This document shows, piece by piece, positions 47,105-55,699 of a DNA stretch of 64,000 nt. Source of the DNA: Streptomyces sp. NRRL WC-3626 (GTDB lineage Bacteria > Actinomycetota > Actinomycetes > Streptomycetales > Streptomycetaceae). A model generated the notes under the pieces. The model was given only the letters and a program-made list of their open reading frames with translations. It was not told the origin of the DNA and did not search any database. The stretch covers positions 248,001 to 312,000 of the forward strand of contig NZ_JOCA01000008.1 in assembly GCF_000718785.1 (NCBI RefSeq), written 5' to 3'. How positions within the stretch are numbered: the stretch's first letter is position 1; the number at the start of each line of letters is the position of its first letter. A program made the translations under genes and the position numbers.

Positions 47105-48313
47105 TCAGGCGGCGATCGATGTGTAGACGGAGTTCTTCTCGGCGCTCTCCTCCACCGCCGCGAGGACGCGCTGCACCTGGAGCCCGTCGGCGAAGGAGGG
47201 TTCGGGCACCCGGCCCTCGGCGACCGCGTGGACCAGGTCGCGGGCCTGGTGCACGAAGGTGTGCTCGTAGCCGAGGCCGTGGCCCGGCGGCCACCATGCC
47301 TCGAGGTAGGGGTGCTCGGGTTCGGTGACGAGGATGCGGCGGAACCCGCCGTGCGTGGCGGGCTCGGTGCCGTCGTGGTACTCGAGCTCGTTGAGCCGCT
47401 CCAGGTCGAAGGCCAACGAGCCGCGTTCGCCGTTGAGTTCGATGCGCAGGGCGTTCTTGCGTCCGGTGGCGTACCGGGTGGCCTCGAAGGAGGCGAGGGC
47501 GCCGGAGGCGAACCGCCCGGTGAACAGGGCGGCGTCGTCGACGGTGACCTGTCCGGTGCCGACCGCGGAGACGGCGGCCAGACCGCTGCTGGGCCCGGTG
47601 GGCAGCGGCCGCTCCCGTACGAACGTCTCGGTGAGCGCGGAGACGCCCGCCAGCCGCTCGCCGGCCAGGTACTGGGCCAGGTCGACGATGTGCGCGCCGA
47701 GGTCGCCGAGGGAACCGGAGCCGGCGTGTTCGCGGCGCAGCCGCCAGGTCAGCGGGAACTCCGGGTCCACCAGCCAGTCCTGCAGATAGGCGACCCGCAC
47801 GTGCCGCAGCGTGCCGAGCCGGCCCTCGGCCACCATCCGCCGGGCCAGCGCGGTCGCGGGGACCCGGCGGTAGTTGAAGCCGACCATCGCCAACTGGCCG
47901 CGTGCGGTGGCCTCTTCGGCGGCGCGGGCCATGGCCTCGGCCTCTTCCACAGTGTTGGCGAGGGGCTTTTCGCACAGCACGTGCTTGCCGGCGGCGAGGG
48001 CGGAGAGGGCGATCTCGGCGTGGCTGTCGCCGGGGGTGCAGATGTCGACGAGGTCGATGTCGTCCCGTTCGACCAGGGCGCGCCAGTCGGTCTCGGTGCC
48101 CGCCCAGCCGTGCCGGTCGGCCGCCGCGCGGACGGCGTCCGCGTCCCGGCCGCAGATCACGGCCATCTCGGGGCGCAGCGGCAGATCGAAGACGCGTCCC
48201 GCGGTGCGCCAGCCCTGGGAGTGGGCGGCGCCCATGAAGGCGTAACCGACCATGCCGATGCGCAGCGGTGGCTTCCCCGTCTCCGCCCCGTCGGACGCTT
48301 GCGGCTGTGCCAT
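47105..48313 (-). CDS. Gfo/Idh/MocA-family oxidoreductase
   Basis: 402 aa. The NAD(P)-binding start is LRIGMVGYAFMGAAHSQGW (GxGxxG variant GYAFMG). The cofactor and substrate residues are in CEKPLANTVEEAE and FNYRRVPA, and GDLGAHIVDLAQYLAG carries the catalytic histidine. Family members oxidise a sugar or inositol hydroxyl, often at C3. It lies directly after the substrate-binding protein gene across an attenuator-like hairpin and before an IolE-like gene. Confidence 0.9.
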   Translation of the reverse strand: MAQPQASDGAETGKPPLRIGMVGYAFMGAAHSQGWRTAGRVFDLPLRPEMAVICGRDADAVRAAADRHGWAGTETDWRALVERDDIDLVDICTPGDSHAEIALSALAAGKHVLCEKPLANTVEEAEAMARAAEEATARGQLAMVGFNYRRVPATALARRMVAEGRLGTLRHVRVAYLQDWLVDPEFPLTWRLRREHAGSGSLGDLGAHIVDLAQYLAGERLAGVSALTETFVRERPLPTGPSSGLAAVSAVGTGQVTVDDAALFTGRFASGALASFEATRYATGRKNALRIELNGERGSLAFDLERLNELEYHDGTEPATHGGFRRILVTEPEHPYLEAWWPPGHGLGYEHTFVHQARDLVHAVAEGRVPEPSFADGLQVQRVLAAVEESAEKNSVYTSIAA

Positions 48314-48338
48314 TCGGATGTCCTCCTCGTCGTCGTGG

Positions 48339-48361
48339 CGGGCGGGGGCGGCCCCCGCCCG
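48339..48361 (-). terminator. Hairpin between binding-protein and dehydrogenase genes
   Basis: About a 10-bp GC stem with a very short loop in the 80-base gap. Such partial terminators commonly reduce expression downstream of binding-protein genes. Confidence 0.5.
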
Positions 48362-48393
48362 GTGGGCTGGTCAGGCCCGTGGGGCGGGGCTCC

Positions 48394-49437
48394 TCACTTG
48401 AAGCCGGTGGGCATGTACTGGTCCACGTTCTCCTTGTCGACGACGGCCGAGTAGCAGGTCACCGACGACGGGATCTCGAACTCGGCGAGGCCGCCGATGC
48501 CCTTGCCCTGGCCGAGGGCGCGGGCCAGGTCGATCGCGGACGCGGCCATCGTCGGCGGGTACAGGACGGTGGCCTTGAGGACACCGCTGTCGGCCTTGAT
48601 GGCCTCGAACGCGGAGAGCGCGCCCGCGCCGCCGACCATCAGGAAGTCGTCGCGCCCGGCCTGCTCGATGGCGCGCAGGGCACCCACGCCCTGGTCGTCG
48701 TCGTGGTTCCACAGGGCGTCGAAGTCCGACTGGGCCTGGAGCAGCTGGGCCATCTTGGCCTGGCCGGACTCGACGGTGAACTCGGCGGCCTGGCGGGCCA
48801 CCTTCTTGATGTTCGGGTAGTTCTTCAGGCCGTCGTCGAAGCCCTGGGTGCGCTGCTGCGTCAGTTCCAGGTTGTCGATGCCGGCCAGCTCGATGACCTT
48901 GGCGTCCGGCTTGTCCTTGAGCTTCTCGCCGATGTAGTGGGCGGCGTTGAGACCCATGCCGTAGTTGTCGCCGCCGACCCAGCAGCGGTATGCCTGCGGG
49001 CTGTTGAAGATCCGGTCGAGGTTGATGACGGGGATGCCCGCCCGCATCGCCTTCAGGCCGATCTGGGTGAGGGCCTTGCCGTCGGCCGGCAGGATGACCA
49101 GGACGTCGACCTTCTTGTTGATGAGGGTCTCGATCTGGCCGATCTGCTGCGCGGTGTCGTTGGAACCCTCGGTGATCTCCATGGTGATCTCGGAGTACTT
49201 CTCGGCGCGCTTCTTGGCCTGGTCGTTGACGGCGTTGAGCCAGCCGTGGTCGGCCTGCGGGCCGGCGTAGCCGATGGTGACGGGCTTGCCGGGCTTGTCG
49301 TCCGCGGCGGGTTGCGTGTCCGCGGCCTTGTCGTCGCCGTCGTCCGGGTCGTTGCTCGTGCACCCGGTGAGGACGGCACCGGCGGACACGGCGGCGGCTC
49401 CGAAGAGCAGCCCTCTGCGGCTCGTGAGGTTCGTCAT
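48394..49437 (-). CDS. Sugar ABC transporter substrate-binding lipoprotein
   Basis: 347 aa from ATG 49437. The N-terminus has a twin-arginine-like SRRGLLFG, a hydrophobic core and lipobox LTGC, so it is lipid-anchored outside the membrane. Periplasmic-binding type 1 fold (RbsB group): IGYAGPQADHGWLNAVNDQA, QIETLINKKVDVLVILPAD, GIPVINLDR, GGDNYGMG and ALWNHDDDQGVGA. It delivers a monosaccharide or polyol to the permease. Its gene order with ATPase and permease is standard for CUT2 transporters. Confidence 0.9.
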   Translation of the reverse strand: MTNLTSRRGLLFGAAAVSAGAVLTGCTSNDPDDGDDKAADTQPAADDKPGKPVTIGYAGPQADHGWLNAVNDQAKKRAEKYSEITMEITEGSNDTAQQIGQIETLINKKVDVLVILPADGKALTQIGLKAMRAGIPVINLDRIFNSPQAYRCWVGGDNYGMGLNAAHYIGEKLKDKPDAKVIELAGIDNLELTQQRTQGFDDGLKNYPNIKKVARQAAEFTVESGQAKMAQLLQAQSDFDALWNHDDDQGVGALRAIEQAGRDDFLMVGGAGALSAFEAIKADSGVLKATVLYPPTMAASAIDLARALGQGKGIGGLAEFEIPSSVTCYSAVVDKENVDQYMPTGFK

Positions 49438-49454
49438 GACGGTGGACCCTTTCC

Positions 49455-50474
49455 TCAGTGCGTGCTTGCGGTACGGCGCTGGACCAGCACGGCGGCGACG
49501 ATGATCGCGCCCTTGGCGATCTGCTGGACGGCGGTCTCGAGGTTGTTCAGGGCGAAGATGTTGGTGATGGTGGTGAAGATCAGGACGCCGAGCACGGAGC
49601 CGAGGATGTGACCCCGGCCGCCGGTCAGCAGGGTGCCGCCGATGATCGCGGCGGCGATGGCGTCGAGTTCGTAGAGGTTGCCGTTGGTGTTCTGGCCGGA
49701 ACCGGCGAGGGCCACCAGCAGGAAGGCCGCGATGCCGCAGCACAGCCCGGACAGCAGGTAGAGGTAGAGGCGCTGGCGGCGGACGTCGATGCCGGCCAGC
49801 CGGGCGGCCTCGGCGTTGCCGCCGACGGCGACGGTGCGGCGGCCGAAGGTGGTCCGGTTGAGCACCAGCCAGCCGATGACGGTGACGGCCGCGAAGACCA
49901 TGACCAGCGGCGGTATGCCGAGCACGTACGCGTCTCGCTCGGCGAGGTCGAGGACGCCGGGGACGGTGACGACCTGGGTGCGGCCGTCCGTGATCTGGAG
50001 CGCGAGGCCGCGCGCCGAGGCCAGCATGGCGAGGGTGGCGATGAACGGGACCATCTGGCCGAAGGCGATGAGCACCCCGTTGACCAGTCCGCAGCCCACT
50101 CCGACCACGATCGCCGTGAACAGGATGCCGAAGAACCCGAACTCCTGGGTGGCGACCGTGGTCGCCCACACCGAGGAGAGGGCGACGATGGCGCCGACGG
50201 ACAGGTCGATGCCGCCGGAGACGATGACGAAGGTCATGCCGACGGTGACGACGCCGATCACGGACGCCTGGGTGAGCACCAGTTGGAGGTTGCGGGTGTC
50301 GAGGAACGCGTCGGGCTGGGTGACGCCGCCGATGAGGACGAGTGCGGCGAGCACGCCGAGCAGGGTGAGGGTGCGGACGTCGGCGCGGCCCAACCGGACC
50401 CGCCAGGCGGGCGGTCCCTCCAGCGGTGCCGCCTTGCCGGTGCCGTCCCGCGGCGGGGACACGTGCTGCGTCAT
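49455..50474 (-). CDS. Sugar ABC transporter permease (RbsC-like)
   Basis: 339 aa with about 8-10 membrane helices. Family motifs: GVVTVGMTFVIVSGGIDLS, VGVGCGLVNGVLIAFG, FIATLAMLASARGLAL, GRRTVAVGGNAEAARLAGI, ELDAIAAAIIGGTLLTGGRG. The EAARLAGI loop is the EAA-like ATPase contact of CUT2 permeases. Its ATG overlaps the ATPase stop by 4 bases. Confidence 0.92.
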   Translation of the reverse strand: MTQHVSPPRDGTGKAAPLEGPPAWRVRLGRADVRTLTLLGVLAALVLIGGVTQPDAFLDTRNLQLVLTQASVIGVVTVGMTFVIVSGGIDLSVGAIVALSSVWATTVATQEFGFFGILFTAIVVGVGCGLVNGVLIAFGQMVPFIATLAMLASARGLALQITDGRTQVVTVPGVLDLAERDAYVLGIPPLVMVFAAVTVIGWLVLNRTTFGRRTVAVGGNAEAARLAGIDVRRQRLYLYLLSGLCCGIAAFLLVALAGSGQNTNGNLYELDAIAAAIIGGTLLTGGRGHILGSVLGVLIFTTITNIFALNNLETAVQQIAKGAIIVAAVLVQRRTASTH

Positions 50475-51988
50475 GACGCCGGGCTTCCTTCCATCACGAG
50501 GTCGAGTACGCGGTGTTCGTCGAGGTCGCGGGCGGGGGCCTCGTGCACGACGCGGCCCTCACGCAGTACCAGGACGCGGTCGGCGAGGCCGAGCACCTCG
50601 GGCACCTCGCTGGATACCAGCAGTACGGCGAGGCCCTCGTCCGCCAGCCGGCGGACGACCGCGTAGAGCTCGGCCCGGGCGCCGACGTCGACGCCCCGGG
50701 TGGGTTCGTCGAGCAGCAGCACCCGGCAGCCGCGCAGCAGCCAGCGGGCGAGTACGGCCTTCTGCTGGTTGCCGCCGGACAGGGTGCGCACGGGCACGTC
50801 CGGGTTGTCGGGCCGCAGCGAGAGTTCGCGGACCGCCGTGCGCGCCGCCCCCAGTTCGGCGCCGCGGTCGATCCAGCCGGCCTTCGCGAAGCGGGACATG
50901 GAGGAGACCGACACGTTGCGGGTGACGGACTCCAGCATCAGCAGGGCCTGCGCCTTGCGTTCCTCGGGGGCGAGCCCGAGTCCGGCGCGCACGGCGGCCC
51001 GTACGCTGCCCGGCTTCAGGGGGCGGCCGTCGACGGTCACCCGGCCCGTGTCCGGTTTGCGGGCGCCGTAGATGGTCTCCAGGACCTCGGAGCGTCCGGA
51101 GCCGACGAGTCCCGCCAGCCCCACGATCTCCCCGGGGCGCACCTGAAGGTCGAGCGGGGCGAACTCGCCCGCGCGGGAGAGTCCTTCGACGGTGAGCACC
51201 GGTTCGCCGTCCGGCGCGGCGGCGGGCCGCTCGGGGAAGACGTACTCGACGTTGCGTCCGGTCATCAGCGCGACGACCTCGCGGGTCGGCGTCGACTCGG
51301 CGGGCAGCCCGCCGGCGACGGCACGGCCGTCCTTCAGTACGGTCACCCGGTCGCCGATGCGGCGGATCTCCTCGAGCCGGTGCGAGATGTAGACGACGGC
51401 CACGCCGTCGGCGGTCAGGTCGCCGACGATGCGGAAGAGGTTGTCGACCTCGTCCGGGTCGAGTGCGGCGGACGGCTCGTCCATCACGATGAGCCGTACG
51501 TCGTGGGAGAGCGCCCGCGCCATGGACACGATCTGCTGCTGAGCGGCGGAGAGTTCGCCGACCAGGCGGCCCGGGTCGATCTCGGGGTGTCCGAGCCGCT
51601 TGAGCAGCTGGGCCGTGGACGACTTGGCGGCTTTGGCGCGTACGACGAACCCGGCGGCGGTCGGTTCATGGCCGAGGTGGACGTTCTCGGCGACCGACAG
51701 GTGTTCCACCAGGTCGAGTTCCTGGTAGATGGTGGCGATACCGAGGCGCATGGCGGCGATCGGCGAGCGCAGCGTGACGTCCTCGCCGCGCCAGCGGATG
51801 GTGCCGGTGTCGGGCTGGTGGGCGCCGGCCAGCACCTTGATCAGGGTGGACTTCCCGGCGCCGTTCTGGCCGAGCAGGCAGTGCACCTCGCCGGCCTGGA
51901 CGTCGAGGTCGACGCCGTCCAGGGCCCGGACTCCGGGGAACGACTTGGTGATGCCGGACATGCTGAGCAGCGGTGGTTGTGGTGCCAT
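50471..51988 (-). CDS. Sugar ABC transporter ATPase with two nucleotide-binding domains
   Basis: 505 aa. The first NBD has Walker A GQNGAGKSTL (about 39-48), signature LSAAQQQ and Walker B LIVMDEPSAALD. The second has a degenerate Walker A (GLVGSGRSEV), signature LSGGNQQK and LLLDEPTRGVDVGA, the usual RbsA/MglA pattern. It starts at ATG 51988 after a 344-base spacer that follows the ROK gene on the same strand. Confidence 0.93.
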   Translation of the reverse strand: MAPQPPLLSMSGITKSFPGVRALDGVDLDVQAGEVHCLLGQNGAGKSTLIKVLAGAHQPDTGTIRWRGEDVTLRSPIAAMRLGIATIYQELDLVEHLSVAENVHLGHEPTAAGFVVRAKAAKSSTAQLLKRLGHPEIDPGRLVGELSAAQQQIVSMARALSHDVRLIVMDEPSAALDPDEVDNLFRIVGDLTADGVAVVYISHRLEEIRRIGDRVTVLKDGRAVAGGLPAESTPTREVVALMTGRNVEYVFPERPAAAPDGEPVLTVEGLSRAGEFAPLDLQVRPGEIVGLAGLVGSGRSEVLETIYGARKPDTGRVTVDGRPLKPGSVRAAVRAGLGLAPEERKAQALLMLESVTRNVSVSSMSRFAKAGWIDRGAELGAARTAVRELSLRPDNPDVPVRTLSGGNQQKAVLARWLLRGCRVLLLDEPTRGVDVGARAELYAVVRRLADEGLAVLLVSSEVPEVLGLADRVLVLREGRVVHEAPARDLDEHRVLDLVMEGSPAS

Positions 51989-52115
51989 GCGGATTCCCCT
52001 CGGCGGGCGTTCGGGCCGGTGTCAGGGCGATCCCCTTGCGGGGCAGGCGTTTTCGGGCAGGGCGGAGCAGGGCGTTGGCGGTGCCTGGGTGTGGGTGTGG
52101 GTTGCTGTGACGGGG

Positions 52116-52325
52116 CGGGTGCGGTGTGCACGGCGTGCGGTGTGCACGGCGTGCGGGGTGGTGCGGGTGCGGGACGCGCGGGTGCGGGACAGGCGGGTGG
52201 TGCGGGTGCGGTGGTGCGGGTCTCGCAGGTGCGGTGGTGCGGGTGCGGGACGCGCGGGTGGTGCGGGTGCGGGACGTGCCGGGTGCGCGGATGGAGCGAG
52301 TGCCGTGGTGCGGGTGCGGTGGGGC
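52116..52325. repeat. Degenerate G-rich tandem repeat in ROK-ABC spacer
   Basis: The 344-base gap 51989-52332 has no gene. Most of it is an irregular array of GGTGCGGGTGCGG-like units, with GTGCACGGCGTGCG twice at its left end. Repeat copies vary and have no spacers, so it is not a CRISPR array. On the minus strand it would be the leader of the ABC operon. Function unknown. Confidence 0.6.
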
Positions 52326-52332
52326 TGCCGGT

Positions 52333-53523
52333 CTACGCGGGTGAGAACAGGTGGTCGCTGATGAGGCGGGCCGCGCCGATGACTCCGGCGGTGGGGCCCA
52401 ACTCCCCCAGGACGATGGGCAGGTTGCCCGTCGCCAGGGGCAGTGAGCCGCGGTAGACCTGGGTGCGGATCGCGGCGAGCAGGGTGTGGCCGAGGCCGGT
52501 CACCCCGCCGCCGATCACCACCAGGCCGGGGTTGAAGAAGCTGACCAGGCCGGCGATGACCTGGCCGGTGCGGTTGCCGCCCTCGCGGATGAGATCGAGG
52601 GCGGTGGCGTCACCGGCCGCGGCCGCGGCGGCGACGTCGACGGCGCTGAGCGTGCCGTTCGCCTCCAGCCGGCCGGCGAGTTCGGTGGAGAGCCGCTGTT
52701 CGGCGGCCTCCATGGCGTCCCGGGCGAGGGCCGCGCCGGAGAAGTGTGCCTCCAGGCAGCCCCGGTTGCCGCAGGCGCACGGACGGCCGTCGGGCACGGC
52801 CTGGATGTGTCCGATGTCGCCCGCGCTGCCCGTCGTACCGCGGTAGACCTCACCGCCGACGACGATGCCGCAGCCGATGCCGGTACCGATCTTGACGACG
52901 AGGAAGTCGTGCACGGTGCGGGCGACGCCCGCGTGCTGCTCCCCCATCGCCATCAGGTTCACGTCGTTGTCGACCATGACCGGGCAGCCGAGGTCCTGGC
53001 TGAGCGCCTCCCGTACGGGGAAGCCGTCCCAGCCGGGCATGATCGGCGGCGCGACCGGGATGCCCTCGGGGAAGCGGACCGGGCCCGGGACGCCGATACC
53101 GGCGCCGTCGAACCCCTCCGCGAGCCCGGAAGCCCTCAACTTCGCGGCCATGGCGAGTACTTGCTCGAAGACCGCGACGGGTCCCTCGCGTACGTCCATG
53201 GGCTGGTTGATGTGCCCGAGGATCTCCAGCTCGGCGTTGGTGACGGCGACGTCGACCGAGGTCGCGCCGATGTCCACGCCGAGGAACCGAAGGTGCGGGT
53301 TGAGGCGGATGTTGTGGGAGCGCCGGCCACCGCGCGAGGCGGCGAGTCCGTCGGCCACGACGAGTTCCGTCTCCAGCAGCCGGTCCACCTCCACGGCCAG
53401 TTTCGACCGGGAGAGGTCGACCTGGTCGCCCAGTTGGGCACGGGAGTTGGGTCCACCGTCGCGCAGCAGCCTGAGCAGTCGCGCCTGGTGGGCGTTGGCG
53501 GGTCGAGCCGTCATACGTCTCAC
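52333..53523 (-). CDS. ROK-family transcriptional regulator
   Basis: 396 aa. GTG 53523 is preferred because GGAGGGG stands just before it; ATG 53514 is possible. A winged HTH (about 10-65; LLRLLRDGGPNSRAQLGD, LSRSKLAVEVDRLLE) is followed by a ROK sugar-kinase-like domain: FLGVDIGATSVDVAV, GIGVPGPV, DNDVNLMAMGE, GTGIGCGIV, and the zinc motif CACGNRGCLEA. It senses a sugar and likely controls the ABC operon, itself and the five-domain gene through the ACTTTTTCC-N7-GGACAAAG dyad. Confidence 0.9.
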   Translation of the reverse strand: MRRMTARPANAHQARLLRLLRDGGPNSRAQLGDQVDLSRSKLAVEVDRLLETELVVADGLAASRGGRRSHNIRLNPHLRFLGVDIGATSVDVAVTNAELEILGHINQPMDVREGPVAVFEQVLAMAAKLRASGLAEGFDGAGIGVPGPVRFPEGIPVAPPIMPGWDGFPVREALSQDLGCPVMVDNDVNLMAMGEQHAGVARTVHDFLVVKIGTGIGCGIVVGGEVYRGTTGSAGDIGHIQAVPDGRPCACGNRGCLEAHFSGAALARDAMEAAEQRLSTELAGRLEANGTLSAVDVAAAAAAGDATALDLIREGGNRTGQVIAGLVSFFNPGLVVIGGGVTGLGHTLLAAIRTQVYRGSLPLATGNLPIVLGELGPTAGVIGAARLISDHLFSPA

Positions 53524-53648
53524 GAACCCCTCCCCGCCTCGATCGGCTTGTGCGCGCCGGATTCCGGCCACGTGTGTGGCGTGCTTTCGGATGGGAAAGT
53601 AGCAGCGCCTGCCGGAGGTGGGAAGAAGTCGCGCAGGAATTGACCCCT

Positions 53649-53672
53649 ACTTTTTCCACTCACAGGACAAAG
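53649..53672. promoter_or_regulatory. Dyad operator, probable ROK-regulator site B
   Basis: ACTTTTTCC-N7-GGACAAAG, 126 bases upstream of the ROK start, in the gap to the GntR gene. It matches site A at 45992. Position fits autoregulation of the ROK gene. Confidence 0.6.
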
Positions 53673-53732
53673 GAGCGGACGGGGTGCCGGACATCGGCCG
53701 ACAAGGCGGGTGAAAAGGTGCGGACCGCGAAC

Positions 53733-54410
53733 TCAGGACGTCTCGCGTGCGTGGTACGAGCGCCGCGTGTGTTCGGTGTGTTCACGCATCAGCCGGGTGG
53801 CCAGCTGCTCGTCGTGCGCGGCGACGGCCGCGATCAGCTCGCGGTGCTCCACCCAGGACTGGCCGCCGCGCTGCCGGGCGACGGGTGTGTAGTACCAGCG
53901 CACGCGCCGGTCGACCTGCGCGGCGAGCTCCGCGAGCACGGCGTTGCCGGCCAGCTCCATGATCTTGGCGTGGAACCGTGCGTTGAGGACGACGGCGGCG
54001 TCCACGTCGTCGGCTTCGACGGCCTTCAGCCCTTCGGCGAGGATCTCCTCGAGGGCCGCGACGCCCGTCTCGTCGGCGTTGCCCGCGGCGAGCCGGGCCG
54101 CCTCGGCCTCCAGCAGCGTGCGCACCGTGAGGAGCTGGTCGGCCTCCTGCTCGGTCGGCTCGTGCACGAACGCGCCCTGGGCGGGCCGCAGATCGACCCA
54201 GCCCTCGGTGTTGAGCCGCTGCAGCGCCTCCCGCACCGGCTGGCGGGAGACGCCGAGATGGCCGGCGAGTTCGCTCTCGACGAGATGCTGGCCGGGCTGG
54301 AGGGCGCGGGTGGTGATGAGTTCGAGCAGCGCCTCGTAGACCCGGTCGCGCAGCGGGCCCGGCCTCTCCAGCCGGGGCACCGCCCCCTGGGGCAGTCCGG
54401 TGGACAACAT
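53733..54410 (-). CDS. GntR-family (FadR-type, FCD) transcriptional regulator
   Basis: 225 aa. ATG 54410 has a GGAGG site about 10 bases upstream; a GTG at 54413 is equally possible. Winged HTH (about 15-80): LRDRVYEALLELI, LVESELAGHLGVSRQPVREAL, TEGWVDLRPAQGAFV. The FCD ligand domain follows (about 95-215), with metal-type residues in LNARFHAKIMELAGN and HRELIAAVAAHD. It is the obvious regulator of the oxalate/formate genes; a shared core motif lies before its own gene and two target promoters. Confidence 0.9.
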   Translation of the reverse strand: MLSTGLPQGAVPRLERPGPLRDRVYEALLELITTRALQPGQHLVESELAGHLGVSRQPVREALQRLNTEGWVDLRPAQGAFVHEPTEQEADQLLTVRTLLEAEAARLAAGNADETGVAALEEILAEGLKAVEADDVDAAVVLNARFHAKIMELAGNAVLAELAAQVDRRVRWYYTPVARQRGGQSWVEHRELIAAVAAHDEQLATRLMREHTEHTRRSYHARETS

Positions 54411-54479
54411 CACGGTCCCCCTCCTCCGCCGCGCACCGCCGCGAACGCCGGTGCACCGCAACGCCGGTAGTGATTGTCT

Positions 54480-54497
54480 TTCGTCTACAGTCTACGG
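54480..54497. promoter_or_regulatory. Putative GntR operator (autoregulatory)
   Basis: TTCGTCTACAGTCTAC at 54480-54495, 70 bases upstream of the GntR start. The core TTCGTCTAC matches TTCGTCGAC at 26642 and 57272 with one change. It contains the GT-N2-AC spacing seen in many GntR sites. Confidence 0.5.
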
Positions 54498-54597
54498 CGC
54501 GTCGGGGGCCAGAGGGCGGACGAGTCGGCCACGTCACACCCGTCCGGGGCCGAACAGACTCCGGCTCGGGGTCAGTGCTCAGGGTCAGCACTCCGGC

Positions 54598-55545
54598 TCA
54601 GGGGCAGCGTACGACCTGCCCCGCGTACGACAGGTTCCCGCCGAAGCCGAACAGCAGCACCGGGTCGCCGGTCGTGACCGCGCCCTGTTCGACGAGCTTG
54701 GAGAGGGCGAGCGGGATGCTGGCGGCCGAGGTGTTGCCGGAATCGGTGACATCGCGGGCGACGACTGCGTTGACGGCGCCGAGCCGGCGCGCGAGGGGTT
54801 CGATGATCCGCAGGTTGGCCTGGTGCAGCACCACACCGGCGAGATCCTCGGGGGCCAGTCCCGCCTTCTCGCAGGCCTGGCGGGCGACGACCGGCAGCTG
54901 GGTGGCGGCCCAGCGGTAGACGCTCTGGCCCTCCTGGGCGAACCGGGGCGGTGTGCCCTCGATCCGCACCGCGTGCCCCATCTCGGGCACCGAGCCCCAC
55001 AGCACCGGGCCGATCCCGGCCTCCGCGCCCGGTGCGCAGGCCTCGACGACGGCCGCGCCCGCACCGTCGCCGACGAGGACGCAGGTGGTGCGGTCGGTCC
55101 AGTCGGTCACGTCGGACATCTTGTCGGCGCCGATCACCAGGACCCGGCCGGCGCCGCCGGCCCGTACGGCGTGGTCGGCGGTGGCGAGGGCGTGGGTGAA
55201 CCCGGCACAGACCACGTTGATGTCCATGACGGCGGGGCCCGGCATGCCGAGGCGGGCCGCGACGCGGGCGGCCATGTTGGGCGAGCGGTCGATCGCGGTG
55301 GACGTGGCGACCAGGACCAGGTCGATCTCGGCGGGGGTCCGGCCGGCCGCCGCGAGGGCCTTGGCGGCGGCGTGGGCGGCAAGTTCGTCGACCGGCTCGT
55401 CGGGTCCCGCGATGTGACGGGTGCGGATGCCCACCCGGCTCGTGATCCACTCGTCGCTGGTGTCCACCATGTCCGCCAGGTCCTCGTTGGTGAGGACCCG
55501 TGCGGGCTGGTAGTGGCCGACGGCGACGATGCGCGAGCCGATCAT
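54598..55545 (-). CDS. fabH: 3-oxoacyl-ACP synthase III (KAS III) homologue
   Basis: 315 aa. The catalytic triad is present: cysteine in NVVCAGFTHALA, histidine in VLHQANLRIIEPLA and asparagine in SGNTSAASIPLAL. SDEWITSRVGIRTRHI is the family start. KAS III enzymes condense an acyl-CoA starter with malonyl-ACP or, in some secondary pathways, make other C-C or C-O bonds. It stands alone between a GntR regulator and an OFA transporter, with no ACP or other fatty acid genes, so its role here is unclear. Confidence 0.9.
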   Translation of the reverse strand: MIGSRIVAVGHYQPARVLTNEDLADMVDTSDEWITSRVGIRTRHIAGPDEPVDELAAHAAAKALAAAGRTPAEIDLVLVATSTAIDRSPNMAARVAARLGMPGPAVMDINVVCAGFTHALATADHAVRAGGAGRVLVIGADKMSDVTDWTDRTTCVLVGDGAGAAVVEACAPGAEAGIGPVLWGSVPEMGHAVRIEGTPPRFAQEGQSVYRWAATQLPVVARQACEKAGLAPEDLAGVVLHQANLRIIEPLARRLGAVNAVVARDVTDSGNTSAASIPLALSKLVEQGAVTTGDPVLLFGFGGNLSYAGQVVRCP

Positions 55546-55664
55546 GGGTGGATCCCCCTCGGTGGGTCAGGTGCGGGATGCACCAGTCTGATCAGTGACT
55601 CACCGGTACGGGGACAGGTGAAGCGACAGGAAACGGGGGTGAGCCTTGTCGGCTTCCGTCAGCC

Positions 55665-55690
55665 CCCGGGCGGTCCCGTGACCGCCCGGG
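55665..55690 (-). terminator. Terminator after transporter and small subunit
   Basis: Perfect 11-bp stem (55665-55675 with 55680-55690) and a 4-base loop, 10 bases past the stop of the 46-aa gene. Confidence 0.75.
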
Positions 55691-55699
55691 AACCCCCGG

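Noticed and set aside
51989..52332. CRISPR-like array
   Set aside because: Units are irregular, adjacent and G-rich with no unique spacers, and no cas genes are near.
54600..55450. Other minus-strand frames over the FabH gene
   Set aside because: Only the frame ending at 54598 carries the Cys-His-Asn triad; the others are shadows.
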